Assembly: GCA_014360755.1 (NCBI GenBank) | Contig: JACIWX010000001.1 | Location: 124,001-188,000, forward strand | From: Chloroflexota bacterium | GTDB taxonomy: Bacteria; Chloroflexota; Anaerolineae; UBA2200 | DNA: 64,000 bases | Direction of reading: 5' to 3' | Shown here: positions 1-8,234 of the stretch, piece by piece | How the letters are laid out: each line of letters opens with the position of its first letter | Position numbering within the stretch: position 1 is the first letter of the stretch | The notes under the pieces: model-generated | Database searches by the model: none | Seen by the model: the letters and a program-made list of their open reading frames with translations, nothing else | What the model was told of the DNA's origin: nothing | Translations under genes and position numbers: made by a program

Positions 1-515
1 TCGGGTTGAACTATTACTCGCGTGACATGGTCAGTTTTGACATTACTAAACCCCAGTTGCTCTTTGGACGGCGCTCGGTCATGCCAGGCGCAGAGTTCAG
101 CATGGAGGGCTGGGGCGAAATCTACCCCGAAGGGCTGTATCGGCTGCTCAAGCGCTTGCAACGGTATGGGAAGCCCATCTACGTGACCGAGTTTGGCGTG
201 CCGGACAACGATGACTCCAAACGGCCACGTTTTCTCATCACGCATTTGTCTGCCGTCTACCGCGCGATCGCGGATGGCGTGCCAGTGAAAGGAGTCTATT
301 TCTGGTCCTTGGTGGACAATTTCGAATGGGCAGAGGGGTTCAGTGCGCGTTTCGGCCTCATTGGGCTTGATCTGGAAACAGGGAAACGTACCCTGAAAAG
401 CAGCGGGCAACTGTATGGCGAAATCTGCCGCAAGGGGGCAATCACGATGGAGATGATTGAGCGCTACGCCCCAGAACTCAAAGAACAACTCTTTGAGACT
501 AGTCATTCCTCGTGA
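1..515 (+). CDS. GH1 family beta-glucosidase, C-terminal part (5' truncated by window edge)
   Basis: About 170 C-terminal residues of a family 1 glycoside hydrolase, which hydrolyses beta-glucosides or beta-galactosides with retention. The reading frame is open to base 1 (GLNYYSR is read from the first bases), so the true start lies outside the window. The nucleophile motif appears as YVTEFG (family consensus I/VTENG, with Phe for Asn). The family signature FWSLVDNFEWAEGF and the following RFGLIGLD close the active site. The stop overlaps the end of the convergent GHMP kinase gene by 13 bp. Family assignment is firm; substrate cannot be read from this fragment. Confidence 0.93.
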   Translation, partial: GLNYYSRDMVSFDITKPQLLFGRRSVMPGAEFSMEGWGEIYPEGLYRLLKRLQRYGKPIYVTEFGVPDNDDSKRPRFLITHLSAVYRAIADGVPVKGVYFWSLVDNFEWAEGFSARFGLIGLDLETGKRTLKSSGQLYGEICRKGAITMEMIERYAPELKEQLFETSHSS

Positions 516-1576
516 TGGCGCACCGGATATTGCCAGACCCGTAACCCTTCCCGGCTCAGGTGGATAGGGATGTTCTGGTAAAGGGGGTTGGCTGCTTCAA
601 TCGCACGAATCAATTCCCTTTTGGCAGGGGAGGATGCGGAGCAGAGGATGGTTAGCGAACCGCCTTCGCCACCTGCACCGTTTACCTTCCAGCCGATAGC
701 CCCGTGCTCTTTAGCAATTTGGATGACTCGCTGTGCATCCTGGCTAATGAGATCGGGATGTAGCCGTCCTTGTGCTTCTGTGTTTTCGTTCATCGCACGT
801 CCCAGTGCAGCAAAATCGCCAGCGTAAACTGCATCCCGAGACTTGGCTGCTGTCAGCCGCAAATCCTGTAGGCGTTTGCAATCTGGGCCCTCGTCCTGCA
901 ATTCCGCGATTACTTTCTCATGGACTTGGGAAGAACTATGGGTTTTGCCAAGATAAATCAGGAGCAAGCGGCGCTCCAGTTCCCACCAAATGGGATCGGG
1001 CACATGAATGGGGGAGACAATGGCATGGGGATACTGGGTAATCTCGATGTAGTTGATGCCACCATAGGCTGAGCATAACTGGTCTTGGATGCCCGATTGC
1101 TGTTTGAGCATCTCCACCTCTACTGCATGGGCGGTGTAAGCCACTTCGTGAAGGCTCATCCGTCCCGGCGTGAGGCAGTCCAGTGCGCCGATGAGCGCTA
1201 CGGCAACTGCTGCTGACGTCCCCGTGGAACAGCCGCTTGGCACAGCCGAGTAGATGGTAACTTCGATGGCCAAGCGCTCTGGCACGCCCATGCGTGCGAT
1301 GGCTGCTTCGAGCAATGGATGGCGACTCCAATGCGCTTGGCTAGCAGAGATAGCGTAACGGTCGCCATAGTTCTCGGCATGGATGATAATGCGCTCCTGA
1401 CCGGGTATGTGAGGGCGGACTTGGATCTGCACCTCAACGTGGGGCGAAACTGCTATGTTGAAAACCGCTCCATATTGGGCAAACCAGGTATCGGTCCAGC
1501 CGCCATTATCGCAGATACGAATAGGAGCGACACTGGTAATCAACCATATTGCTTGTGAGCCGTTTCGGTTGTCCAT
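503..1576 (-). CDS. GHMP-superfamily sugar kinase (heptose/fucose kinase-like)
   Basis: A 357-aa GHMP kinase, a cytosolic ATP-dependent small-molecule kinase. Seen: an N-terminal APIRICDNGGWTDTWF segment typical of the sugar-kinase branch (D-glycero-D-manno-heptose 7-phosphate kinase, L-fucokinase-like), the ATP-binding loop PSGCSTGTSAAVAVAL near residue 115 (motif 2), and the C-terminal glycine-rich motif 3 KVNGAGGEGGS. Length is normal for the branch. ATG start preceded by GGTGAG. The nearby GH1 gene suggests sugar use, but the genes are convergent and the exact substrate is not determinable from sequence alone. Confidence 0.85.
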   Translation of the reverse strand: MDNRNGSQAIWLITSVAPIRICDNGGWTDTWFAQYGAVFNIAVSPHVEVQIQVRPHIPGQERIIIHAENYGDRYAISASQAHWSRHPLLEAAIARMGVPERLAIEVTIYSAVPSGCSTGTSAAVAVALIGALDCLTPGRMSLHEVAYTAHAVEVEMLKQQSGIQDQLCSAYGGINYIEITQYPHAIVSPIHVPDPIWWELERRLLLIYLGKTHSSSQVHEKVIAELQDEGPDCKRLQDLRLTAAKSRDAVYAGDFAALGRAMNENTEAQGRLHPDLISQDAQRVIQIAKEHGAIGWKVNGAGGEGGSLTILCSASSPAKRELIRAIEAANPLYQNIPIHLSREGLRVWQYPVRHHEE

Positions 1577-1630
1577 CTCACCGGAGGTGGATAGGATGCC
1601 GTGTAAGCCTGTACGCGCCTGGTAATCTCC

Positions 1631-2764
1631 CTAACGTGCAATATGCATGGGCATAACGACGTGCACAAAGGTCTCATCCCCCACTGGCCGGATCACACCC
1701 GGGCTGGAGGGAGCGGAGGTTTCCAGCGCCACCTGTGGCTTGGTAATCACACTGAGGACTTCGTTGAGATATTTGGCGTTAAAGGCAATTTCGATGGGCT
1801 CTCCCTCTACTGCAGCGTCTAGTTCGGTCAAGTTGTCGCCCAGCTCCACACTTGTTGCCATGACGGTCATCTGCCCTCCTAAACCTGCCTCGCCAGGCGC
1901 GATGCGCAACCGGATGATATTTGCTGCATCGCGAGCAAAGAAGGAAGCGATTTTCACTGCCTTCAGGAACTCGGCGGTATCCACAATCGTGCGTGTGATG
2001 TAGCTCTTGGGCACGATCTGTTTATAGTCCGGGAAGTTGCCTTCCACCAGTTGCGATACCAGATCAATATTGGTCATGCGGAAGAAAACCTGGCTGCGGT
2101 GGGGGGCGATAATCATGCGGATGGGATTCTCCTCATCTGCGCTGATGCGTGCCACTTCCTGCAAGGCGCGCGCTGGGATGATCACACTGGCTGGTTCAGG
2201 AACTGGGTCGGCCAATTCCGTATAGCGCACGGAGAGCCGGAAGCCATCTGCAGCGGCCATGGTTAATCGCGTGCCCGAAAGCTCAGCCAAAACGCCCGTG
2301 AGTACGGGGCGGCTTTCATCCAAGGCGGCAGCAAAGGAGACCTGGTTGATCATTTCACGCAATATAGGCGGTTCCAAGCTGATTCCGGTGTCCTCGCTTA
2401 ATGCCACAATCAAGGGGAATTCCTGCGCATCAATGCCCTTGATATTCGCCTCATAGTTGGCACATTTTAGGCTGAGCGTTTGTGTACGCGTCACCAACTG
2501 CATGTCAATGCGCTCTGGGGGCAAGGAATTGACAAAGTCTGTGAGCAAGCGCGCTGGCACGGTAATGGCCCCATCTTCTTCTACTTTGGCCCCAATCCAG
2601 CAATTGATGCCGATTTCCAAATTAGTTGCCGATAATTTCAATCGTCCTTCGTCCGTAGCCATCAGGATGTTTGAAAGCACAGGCAGCGTACTGCGGGTGG
2701 CCACAGCGCGGCTGGCAATGGCCAGCCCCTTGGCCAGATTTTCTTGCAGGCAAGAGACTTTCAT
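1631..2764 (-). CDS. dnaN: DNA polymerase III beta subunit (sliding clamp)
   Basis: A 377-aa sliding clamp that dimerises around DNA and tethers the replicative polymerase. Hallmarks are the start MKVSCLQENLAKGL, ATRSTLPVLSNILM, the central SFAAALDESRPVLTGVL and the C-terminal VVMPMHIAR end where partner peptides dock. The frame is open 25 codons further upstream, but the ATG at 2764 follows a strong AAGGAGGT six bases away and matches the family N-terminus, so this start is chosen. It is not next to dnaA or recF here, so it stands apart from the usual replication-origin cluster within the visible sequence. Confidence 0.97.
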   Translation of the reverse strand: MKVSCLQENLAKGLAIASRAVATRSTLPVLSNILMATDEGRLKLSATNLEIGINCWIGAKVEEDGAITVPARLLTDFVNSLPPERIDMQLVTRTQTLSLKCANYEANIKGIDAQEFPLIVALSEDTGISLEPPILREMINQVSFAAALDESRPVLTGVLAELSGTRLTMAAADGFRLSVRYTELADPVPEPASVIIPARALQEVARISADEENPIRMIIAPHRSQVFFRMTNIDLVSQLVEGNFPDYKQIVPKSYITRTIVDTAEFLKAVKIASFFARDAANIIRLRIAPGEAGLGGQMTVMATSVELGDNLTELDAAVEGEPIEIAFNAKYLNEVLSVITKPQVALETSAPSSPGVIRPVGDETFVHVVMPMHIAR

Positions 2765-2798
2765 CGGGACCTCCTTGTGCTCAGTGTCAGATAATACT

Positions 2799-2826
2799 AG
2801 TATACAGCAGCTTTGCGAATCCTCAA
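2799..2826 (-). promoter_or_regulatory. Predicted sigma-A promoter of dnaN
   Basis: On the minus strand TTGAGG (2821-2826) and TATACT (2799-2804) are 16 bp apart, 35 bp before the dnaN start. The match is moderate and based on consensus only. Confidence 0.45.
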
Positions 2827-2875
2827 AAGGCTTGGACACAGGTGTAACAGGCAGGATGCATCAGTGGGACTCTCA

Positions 2876-3619
2876 TCATGGCGCAGCGGAGAGGATAGGG
2901 GCTACCAGGTGGCGTAACAAAGCGAGGCTGCCTATTTCCACGATAGAGAGCACTAGCCCTAGGCTTAGGAGAAGCCACGCTTCGCGCCAGCTTTCGCTGC
3001 GCTGCTCGCGATGGAACAGGAGGACCAGAATGGTCGTATTCACGATGGTGAGCATGGTGAGCACGCTCAGCACGCTGACAAGGAGCAGGGGGTAGAGCAG
3101 CACTACGATGTTCGCTTGCACGAGCCACTCAAGGATGAGGGCGGGCAGCAGGAGCGTGAGGAGTTCCCCCGCCGTGTTGATGATGCGTTGGTCATCCGAT
3201 TTTCGCCATAGGGTAGCATTGAACGTGGGCATGACTAGGAGACTCAAGGAGAGCCCGCTCACCATTCCTGCGGTCAGGCGCAGGAGATTGTTCGGGGGGT
3301 AAAGTGCTGGCCTGTCCATGAGGAAGTAATAATAAGAATTGAGGCCATCGAGCGCCCAGAAGGCAAAGAACAGCGTCATCAGGATCAAGATATTTCTAGG
3401 GGGAAACTGGCTGGCACGGGGACGTCCCCCCCACCAAGAGGCACATAGTCCGAGCAATGCGCCCAAATACATACCAGTGCAGCGCGCACATAAGGGCAGT
3501 TGAACGCCGGCGATGAAATATGAATGCTCAGGAAATTGATGACAAACGCCGCTTAAGAGCAACCCAATGTATCTCAGCAGGCCTGAAGCCCCGAAGAAGG
3601 GAGATTCCATAAAGCCCAT
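2876..3619 (-). CDS. DUF2085 family polytopic membrane protein
   Basis: A 247-aa membrane protein with the DUF2085 signature: GVCHQFPEHSYF followed by QLPLCARCTGMYLG, where the Cys and His residues may bind a metal. About six hydrophobic segments follow. Function is unknown for the family. Two in-frame ATGs (3619 and 3610) are possible and neither has a clear ribosome site. It is transcribed divergently from the large regulator at 3727, and it lies upstream of dnaN on the same strand, separated by the predicted dnaN promoter. Confidence 0.85.
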   Translation of the reverse strand: MGFMESPFFGASGLLRYIGLLLSGVCHQFPEHSYFIAGVQLPLCARCTGMYLGALLGLCASWWGGRPRASQFPPRNILILMTLFFAFWALDGLNSYYYFLMDRPALYPPNNLLRLTAGMVSGLSLSLLVMPTFNATLWRKSDDQRIINTAGELLTLLLPALILEWLVQANIVVLLYPLLLVSVLSVLTMLTIVNTTILVLLFHREQRSESWREAWLLLSLGLVLSIVEIGSLALLRHLVAPILSAAP

Positions 3620-3669
3620 TATAGGGCGATGCGTTGCCTTGTCAATTTACCCTATTTATGCACACAATG

Positions 3670-3678
3670 TGTTATAAT
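3670..3678 (+). promoter_or_regulatory. Extended -10 promoter element for the STAND/BTAD regulator
   Basis: TGTTATAAT is a perfect extended -10 (TGnTATAAT), 48 bp before the regulator start. A TTGTCA lies too far upstream (28 bp) to be its -35, so the extended -10 probably carries recognition. Confidence 0.5.
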
Positions 3679-3726
3679 GAGGAAGTGGAATTTGACCAAG
3701 ACTGGCTTGCATAGCGTGGCAAGGAC

Positions 3727-6700
3727 ATGGTGAATTCTTCGCCGTTGATCATCACTCAAATATTGACGCCTAAGAAGCGCCCTGATTTGCTGCACCGGCC
3801 GCGGCTTGTGGACTTTATCCACGAGCATATTGACCGCAAGTTGTTGCTGATCTCGGCCTCGGCAGGCTATGGCAAAACCTCTTTGCTCATTGACTATGCA
3901 CACGATACCGATTTGCCTGTGTGCTGGCTTTCCATGGTAGAATCGGCGCGCGACCCACGTGTGTTCCTGGATTATCTCATTGCTTCGATCCACCACCATT
4001 TCCCCGCCTTTGGGGAGAATTCGCGCAATCTCCTGCAATCCAGTGAAGCACTCTCTGACCCTACCCTGTTCGTCGGCACGCTGGTCAATGAAATCTATGA
4101 AAAAATTCCCGATTATTTTGTGGTGGTCATTGACGACTATCATCTGGTGGACGAGAGCCGCGCCGTCAACCAAATCATGGATACGCTGATCCAGCATTTG
4201 CCTGAGAACTGCCATTTCATTATCTCCAGCCGTACGATTCCGGTGCTTACTCCACGCGGACTGGCGCTGCTTGCCGCTCGTCAACAGATCGCCGGACTAG
4301 GTGCGAAAGACTTGCGGTTCACACCTGAGGAGATTCAGGCACTGCTTTGGCAGAGCTATGGCCAACGCCTTTCCGATGCCGCTGCGCAAGAACTAGCCGA
4401 GAAGTCAGAAGGTTGGATTACGGGCATATTGCTGACCACGCATACCATGTGGAAGGGCCTCTTCGAGGGCATCATCCGCATCCAGGGCTCTGACAGCAAG
4501 GTCTATGACTATCTGGTTAACGAAGTATTCAGCCTTCAGCCTCCGGATGTGCAAGAGTTTTTGCTTTCCACTTCTATCCTCGATGAAATGAGCCCCCTGC
4601 TATGCGATGAGCTCCTCGGCATCAGCCACTCACGTGACATGCTCAAATCGCTGGAAGAGAAGAACCTATTTGTGATCCGCTTGGAAAGGGCAGAGGAGAG
4701 ATGGTATCGCTACCATCACTTGTTCCGTGAATTCCTCCTCACCAAGATACAGGAGGAAAAGCCCGAAAAGGTCCGCGCGCTGCATCTGCGCGCTGCCAGG
4801 ATACTCTGGGATAGTGGGGCAACAGAACAAGCGATTCAACATTACCTAGCCGCCGAGGATTACCACAGCGCTGTAGAAGCTATTATGCAAGTGGCACGAG
4901 AGACTTTCGACGCAGGCAAGTTCGAGACGCTGGTCCGTTGGATAGATGCCTTGCCTCCGGCTTTGCTTCAAGGCCGGCCACGGCTATTGTGGCTCCGGGC
5001 TAAAATTCATGTGGATATGGGGCAATTGGATCAGGCGGCGGCGCTCTTCAACCAGGCGTATGCTGAGTTTGTTCGCTCTGGCGACCTGCAGGGACAGGCA
5101 CTGACATTGGTACATAAAAGCACCGTTTTGCGCTTTCAGGGTGAATTCAGAGAAGCAATAGAAACCTGTAAGCAGGCTATTTCTTTGGCACAGAGCGCGG
5201 GGCAGCAGCCTGAAGTGATGCGAGCCATTGCCGACGCCCATTGGCAAATTGGCATGTGTCAGGCAAACCTAGGCAACCTAGTTCAGGGCGAAGAGGAATT
5301 GCGCCAGGCCCTTGAAATATACGAGCAGTTGAACTCTACGACCAACATTGCCTATGTCCACAACGACTTGGGCGTCATCTTACGGCGTGCTGGCAACTTG
5401 ACAGGGTCGGAGCTGCACTTCCGACAAGCGCTCGAGATCTGGGAGAAGCTGGGCAACGTGGGCATGGCGGCTTTGACCATGAACAACCTCGCCGTGGGCC
5501 ATTACTATCGCGGGGAATATGCCGAAGCCCTTCAGCTCTATGAAGTAGGGCTGCAACAGGCGCGCAAGGCAGGCTTGGATCGCCCCATGGCTTTTATCTT
5601 AGCAGGTATTGGGGATGTCCACAAAGACCAAGGAGCCTATGCCGAGGCATTGAAAGCCTATGAGGAAGGCTTGCAGGCAGCGCGTCAATGCCGGGATAAT
5701 TTCATTATCAGTTACTTACTCGATGCCATTGGCAACATCCACCGCCTGATGGGCAACTATGCCCAAGCGATTGATTTCATGCGCCAAGCCTATGAAAGAG
5801 CACGGGAACGGGATTCTACGTACGAAATGGCGCTATATCGGATTTCGCTAGGCGCCCTTCATTACCAGCAAGGCAACATCCGACAAGCAGAAACGCATCT
5901 CGTGCAGGCACGCGATGTCTTTATGCGCAGCAATGCAAAGCGGGAACTGGCTAAAGCAAGCCTCTACTTAGCGCAGACATACTACGTTGGAGGCCGTTTC
6001 CAGGAAGCCTTGGATTGTCTGCACACAGTGCTGGATTGCCTGTTGGCGCTGGGCTATGACCAGTTTCTCCTGCCGGTAGCCAGAGAGACAAAGCGGGTGC
6101 TGGAATACGCTGCTACAAATAGCATGGCTGGTACCTTGGTCAGTGAGTTGCTGCAAAAAGTCAATGCGGGAACTGTCCCCACGATAGAGGTCATGGCAAA
6201 GCAAGAAGCCCCTGCGCAACCCCTTTTGCGCATTTACGCTCTGGGTGAAAGCAGGGTATTACGGGGTGACAAGGCTGTTACGAACTCTGAATGGGGCACA
6301 GCCAAGACCAAGGAGCTCTTCTTCTATCTTCTGTGCCACAGACAACGGCGCAAAGAGCAAATTGCCAATGACCTATGGCCGGATTTGCCCCCCGCTAAGT
6401 TGCGCGTTTCCTTTCATGTGGCTCTCTACCGGTTGCGCCGTGCTCTTGCCCAACAGGATTGTGTGAAATACGAGGATGAGCAGTATTTCTTTAATCGGCG
6501 CTTACAGTACTGGTTTGACGTCGAGGAGTTTCAGAAAGCCATGCACCAAGCGGATTCCATCTGGGCGGTAGACCCAGTCAAGGCGGTCCAATACTACGAA
6601 TTGGCTGCTGATCTGTACCGTGGGGACTTTTTAGCGGATCTGTCTGCGGAACAGGAGTGGTGTCTGTTTCAGAGGGAAGAGCTACGCCAACAGTATCTCC

Positions 6701-6975
6701 TCGCTTTGCTGCGCTTGGGACAATATCATCGTGAGCAAGGCAACTACAAGATGGCGATTGACTTTTACGAAAAGGCGCTGCGAGTGGACAATTATCAAGA
6801 GAGTGCTTACCAAGGAATTATGTACTGCTTGGCTTTGTTGGGTGAGCGGAATGCCGCACTCAAGACGTACCATCGGCTAGCCAAGCTCTTAGAAGAGGAG
6901 CTGGATGCCAAGCCGGCGGCTGAAACAACTGAACTTTACGAGCAAATTCTGTATGAGAAAATCAGGCCAAGTTAA
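3727..6975 (+). CDS. MalT-like STAND ATPase / TPR regulator with C-terminal SARP-type (OmpR wHTH + BTAD) output domain
   Basis: A 1082-aa transcription regulator. Domains in order: STAND NTPase with Walker A ASAGYGKT (residues 44-51) and Walker B VVVIDDYH (132-139); a MalT-like winged-helix/superhelical linker; about ten TPR units (roughly 350-800) with repeated A-Y-x-E-A-L patterns; then an OmpR-like winged helix (about 832-930, ending near HVALYRLRRAL) and a BTAD all-helical domain to the end. Family knowledge: STAND proteins are ligand-triggered ATP switches, and the wHTH+BTAD pair is the DNA-binding unit of SARP regulators. Start follows AAGGA. Immediately downstream is a promoter with direct repeats of SARP type, so the cassette at 7169-8696 is its likely target (inference). 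Confidence 0.9.
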   Translation: MVNSSPLIITQILTPKKRPDLLHRPRLVDFIHEHIDRKLLLISASAGYGKTSLLIDYAHDTDLPVCWLSMVESARDPRVFLDYLIASIHHHFPAFGENSRNLLQSSEALSDPTLFVGTLVNEIYEKIPDYFVVVIDDYHLVDESRAVNQIMDTLIQHLPENCHFIISSRTIPVLTPRGLALLAARQQIAGLGAKDLRFTPEEIQALLWQSYGQRLSDAAAQELAEKSEGWITGILLTTHTMWKGLFEGIIRIQGSDSKVYDYLVNEVFSLQPPDVQEFLLSTSILDEMSPLLCDELLGISHSRDMLKSLEEKNLFVIRLERAEERWYRYHHLFREFLLTKIQEEKPEKVRALHLRAARILWDSGATEQAIQHYLAAEDYHSAVEAIMQVARETFDAGKFETLVRWIDALPPALLQGRPRLLWLRAKIHVDMGQLDQAAALFNQAYAEFVRSGDLQGQALTLVHKSTVLRFQGEFREAIETCKQAISLAQSAGQQPEVMRAIADAHWQIGMCQANLGNLVQGEEELRQALEIYEQLNSTTNIAYVHNDLGVILRRAGNLTGSELHFRQALEIWEKLGNVGMAALTMNNLAVGHYYRGEYAEALQLYEVGLQQARKAGLDRPMAFILAGIGDVHKDQGAYAEALKAYEEGLQAARQCRDNFIISYLLDAIGNIHRLMGNYAQAIDFMRQAYERARERDSTYEMALYRISLGALHYQQGNIRQAETHLVQARDVFMRSNAKRELAKASLYLAQTYYVGGRFQEALDCLHTVLDCLLALGYDQFLLPVARETKRVLEYAATNSMAGTLVSELLQKVNAGTVPTIEVMAKQEAPAQPLLRIYALGESRVLRGDKAVTNSEWGTAKTKELFFYLLCHRQRRKEQIANDLWPDLPPAKLRVSFHVALYRLRRALAQQDCVKYEDEQYFFNRRLQYWFDVEEFQKAMHQADSIWAVDPVKAVQYYELAADLYRGDFLADLSAEQEWCLFQREELRQQYLLALLRLGQYHREQGNYKMAIDFYEKALRVDNYQESAYQGIMYCLALLGERNAALKTYHRLAKLLEEELDAKPAAETTELYEQILYEKIRPS

Positions 6976-7050
6976 GAAACTTGTCTGCGGAGAAACTTCT
7001 TGTGAAGAGAGGGCCATTTTCTAGCCTTTTTTCATTTGGTAGCCCGTTTT

Positions 7051-7094
7051 TAAGCACTTTTGTAAGCACTTTTGTAAGCACCCTCTGTTACAAT
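7051..7094 (+). promoter_or_regulatory. SARP-like promoter: three direct repeats of TAAGCAC plus -10 TACAAT
   Basis: TAAGCACTTTTG occurs twice head to tail (7051-7062, 7063-7074) and the heptamer TAAGCAC a third time at 7075-7081. Seven bases later comes TACAAT (7089-7094). No TTGACA-like box sits at 16-18 bp. Direct heptamers at about one helical turn, ending roughly 8 bp before the -10, are the known architecture of SARP-activated promoters. Here the period is 12 bp rather than the usual 11. Confidence 0.65.
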
Positions 7095-7107
7095 ATGAAG
7101 TGAAAAT

Positions 7108-7143
7108 GAGCAATAGGCAGTGTTAATGGACTGTGCATTGCTC
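7108..7143 (+). other. Predicted 5' UTR hairpin upstream of the 45-aa peptide gene
   Basis: GAGCAAT (7108-7114) pairs with ATTGCTC (7137-7143) and CAGT (7118-7121) with ACTG (7130-7133), leaving an 8-nt loop and a small internal loop. It lies between the -10 box and the ribosome site and could tune translation or mRNA stability. It is not followed by a T run, so it is not an intrinsic terminator. Confidence 0.4.
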
Positions 7144-7168
7144 GCAAACTATTGGAGGAGATAACAAC

Positions 7169-7306
7169 ATGAAGAAGTGGCTACCAACCGTCTATAAACT
7201 CGCAAATAGCAACACCGTACGCTTTGTGTGGATTTTGCTGGTCATCAGCGCGCTGGTGCTTGGCAGCGGTGCTCCTGAGGCTTTCAGTGGTTCTGGCGGT
7301 GGATGA
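7169..7306 (+). CDS. 45-aa single-pass membrane or secreted peptide
   Basis: A short gene with a very good ribosome site (GGAGGAGAT, 8 nt before ATG). The 45-residue product has a basic N-terminus MKKWLPTVYK, a hydrophobic stretch from about residue 18 to 36 (FVWILLVISALVLG) and a small glycine/serine tail ending GSGGG. This is the layout of a signal-anchor or exported peptide. I do not recognise a family. It is the first gene after the SARP-like promoter, so it may be the main product of that promoter: a signal, a RiPP-like precursor or a small membrane modulator. The function is unknown. Confidence 0.65.
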   Translation: MKKWLPTVYKLANSNTVRFVWILLVISALVLGSGAPEAFSGSGGG

Positions 7307-7376
7307 TCTTCGCCCAGCCTACGTGGCCAGTGTGTAAACTACTTCGCAGTACATTGCCGAACAGGCTTTTCATAGT

Positions 7377-7949
7377 ATGATCCTTGTAGCTGCGATCGTG
7401 GTTTCCATTGTCGCTGCGCTGCTACGAGGGGGACGATTTACCAGGCTAGTTAGCTTTCCATTGCGATGGGGGCTTCTGGCGGTAGCAGCGTTCGCCATTC
7501 AAGCCCTCTTTATTTATCAGACCCCAGTGCGTAAGAGTGTGGGGGTCTGGGGGTGGCAAGAGGTGCTCTTTGTGGTCTCCCACTTACTGCTTTTAGCAGT
7601 GGTGTGGGCTAATCGCCATCTCCCCGGGGTTAAATTGATCGGTTTGGGCTTGTTGTTGAACCTTGTCGTAATGGTTGCTAACGGGGGATGGATGCCTGTC
7701 ACGCCCGAAGCAGTGGTGAAAGCAGGACATACTGGCCTCGTATCGTCTTTGGAACCTGGCACACGGGTATATAGCAGCAAGAATATCATCTTACGAGCGG
7801 AGCAGACAAAACTGCGATTTCTATCAGATATCTTTGTCCTAGCCAAACCCTTCCCGATCCCCACGATCTTTAGTCTCGGTGATGTGTTCGTGGCAGCAGG
7901 TGTTTTTCTGCTCATACAAGGTGCGATGTTGGGATGGGCAGAGGGATAG
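7377..7949 (+). CDS. DUF5317 family membrane protein
   Basis: A 190-aa protein with four to five hydrophobic segments and the DUF5317 landmarks: ANGGWMPVTPEAV, the SSKNI segment near residue 133, RFLSDIFVLAKPFPIPTIFSLGD and a final membrane helix. The family is of unknown function and, as far as I recall, is frequent in Chloroflexota and Firmicutes. It lies 70 bp after the small peptide and 29 bp before the leader-like protein, on the same strand, and is probably co-transcribed. No strong ribosome site precedes the ATG. Confidence 0.8.
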   Translation: MILVAAIVVSIVAALLRGGRFTRLVSFPLRWGLLAVAAFAIQALFIYQTPVRKSVGVWGWQEVLFVVSHLLLLAVVWANRHLPGVKLIGLGLLLNLVVMVANGGWMPVTPEAVVKAGHTGLVSSLEPGTRVYSSKNIILRAEQTKLRFLSDIFVLAKPFPIPTIFSLGDVFVAAGVFLLIQGAMLGWAEG

Positions 7950-7978
7950 GCGATAAGTACACTGATTAGGAGGGGACT

Positions 7979-8194
7979 ATGACAACAGCATCTCTTTCTC
8001 AAATCATTGGCACAGCGGTTATTGATGATGGTTTCCGCAGCACGCTTTTAAGCAATCCCCGGCGTGCTTTGGCTCAGTTCAATCTGGAAGCGCATGAACT
8101 GCGCAGCATCGCAGCAATCCGGGCAAATTCCATTGAGCAGTTTGCCGAGCAATTGATTGTGTGGATGAACGACCACGAGCCTGAGTGGGCATAG
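7979..8194 (+). CDS. Small NHLP/Nif11-leader-like protein (possible RiPP precursor or relic)
   Basis: A 71-aa protein with strong ribosome site AGGAGGGG. The pattern SQIIGTAVIDDGFRSTLLSNP followed by RRALAQFNL and ELRSIAAIRA resembles the leader module of nitrile-hydratase-like (NHLP) or Os1348/Franean1_4349-type RiPP precursor families: Leu/Phe-rich helices and a D-x-x-F-R-x-x-L-L-x-x-P segment. There is no Gly-Gly cleavage site and no Cys/Ser/Thr-rich core; the tail is acidic and aromatic (MNDHEPEWA). No maturation enzyme lies beside it, so it may act as a recognition or regulatory protein instead. Assignment is by pattern only. Confidence 0.6.
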   Translation: MTTASLSQIIGTAVIDDGFRSTLLSNPRRALAQFNLEAHELRSIAAIRANSIEQFAEQLIVWMNDHEPEWA

Positions 8195-8234
8195 CCGGGG
8201 GAAAGCAGTAAATAAGGATCAAAAGGGTTATTTC

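Noticed and set aside
2457-3095. 212-aa plus-strand frame spanning dnaN and the DUF2085 gene
   Set aside because: It crosses two well-supported minus-strand genes and the promoter between them.
3652-4284. 210-aa open frame antisense to the STAND regulator
   Set aside because: It covers the Walker A/B region of a well-supported gene and runs into the promoter; its translation resembles no family.
6976-7050. Terminator after the STAND/BTAD regulator
   Set aside because: Short stems (GGC/GCC before TTTTTT near 7013-7027; CTTC/GAAG near 6997) are too weak to call; read-through cannot be excluded.
7051-7081. Three direct repeats considered as a CRISPR fragment
   Set aside because: The unit is 12 bp, tandem without spacers, and adjoins a -10 box; a promoter operator explains it better.
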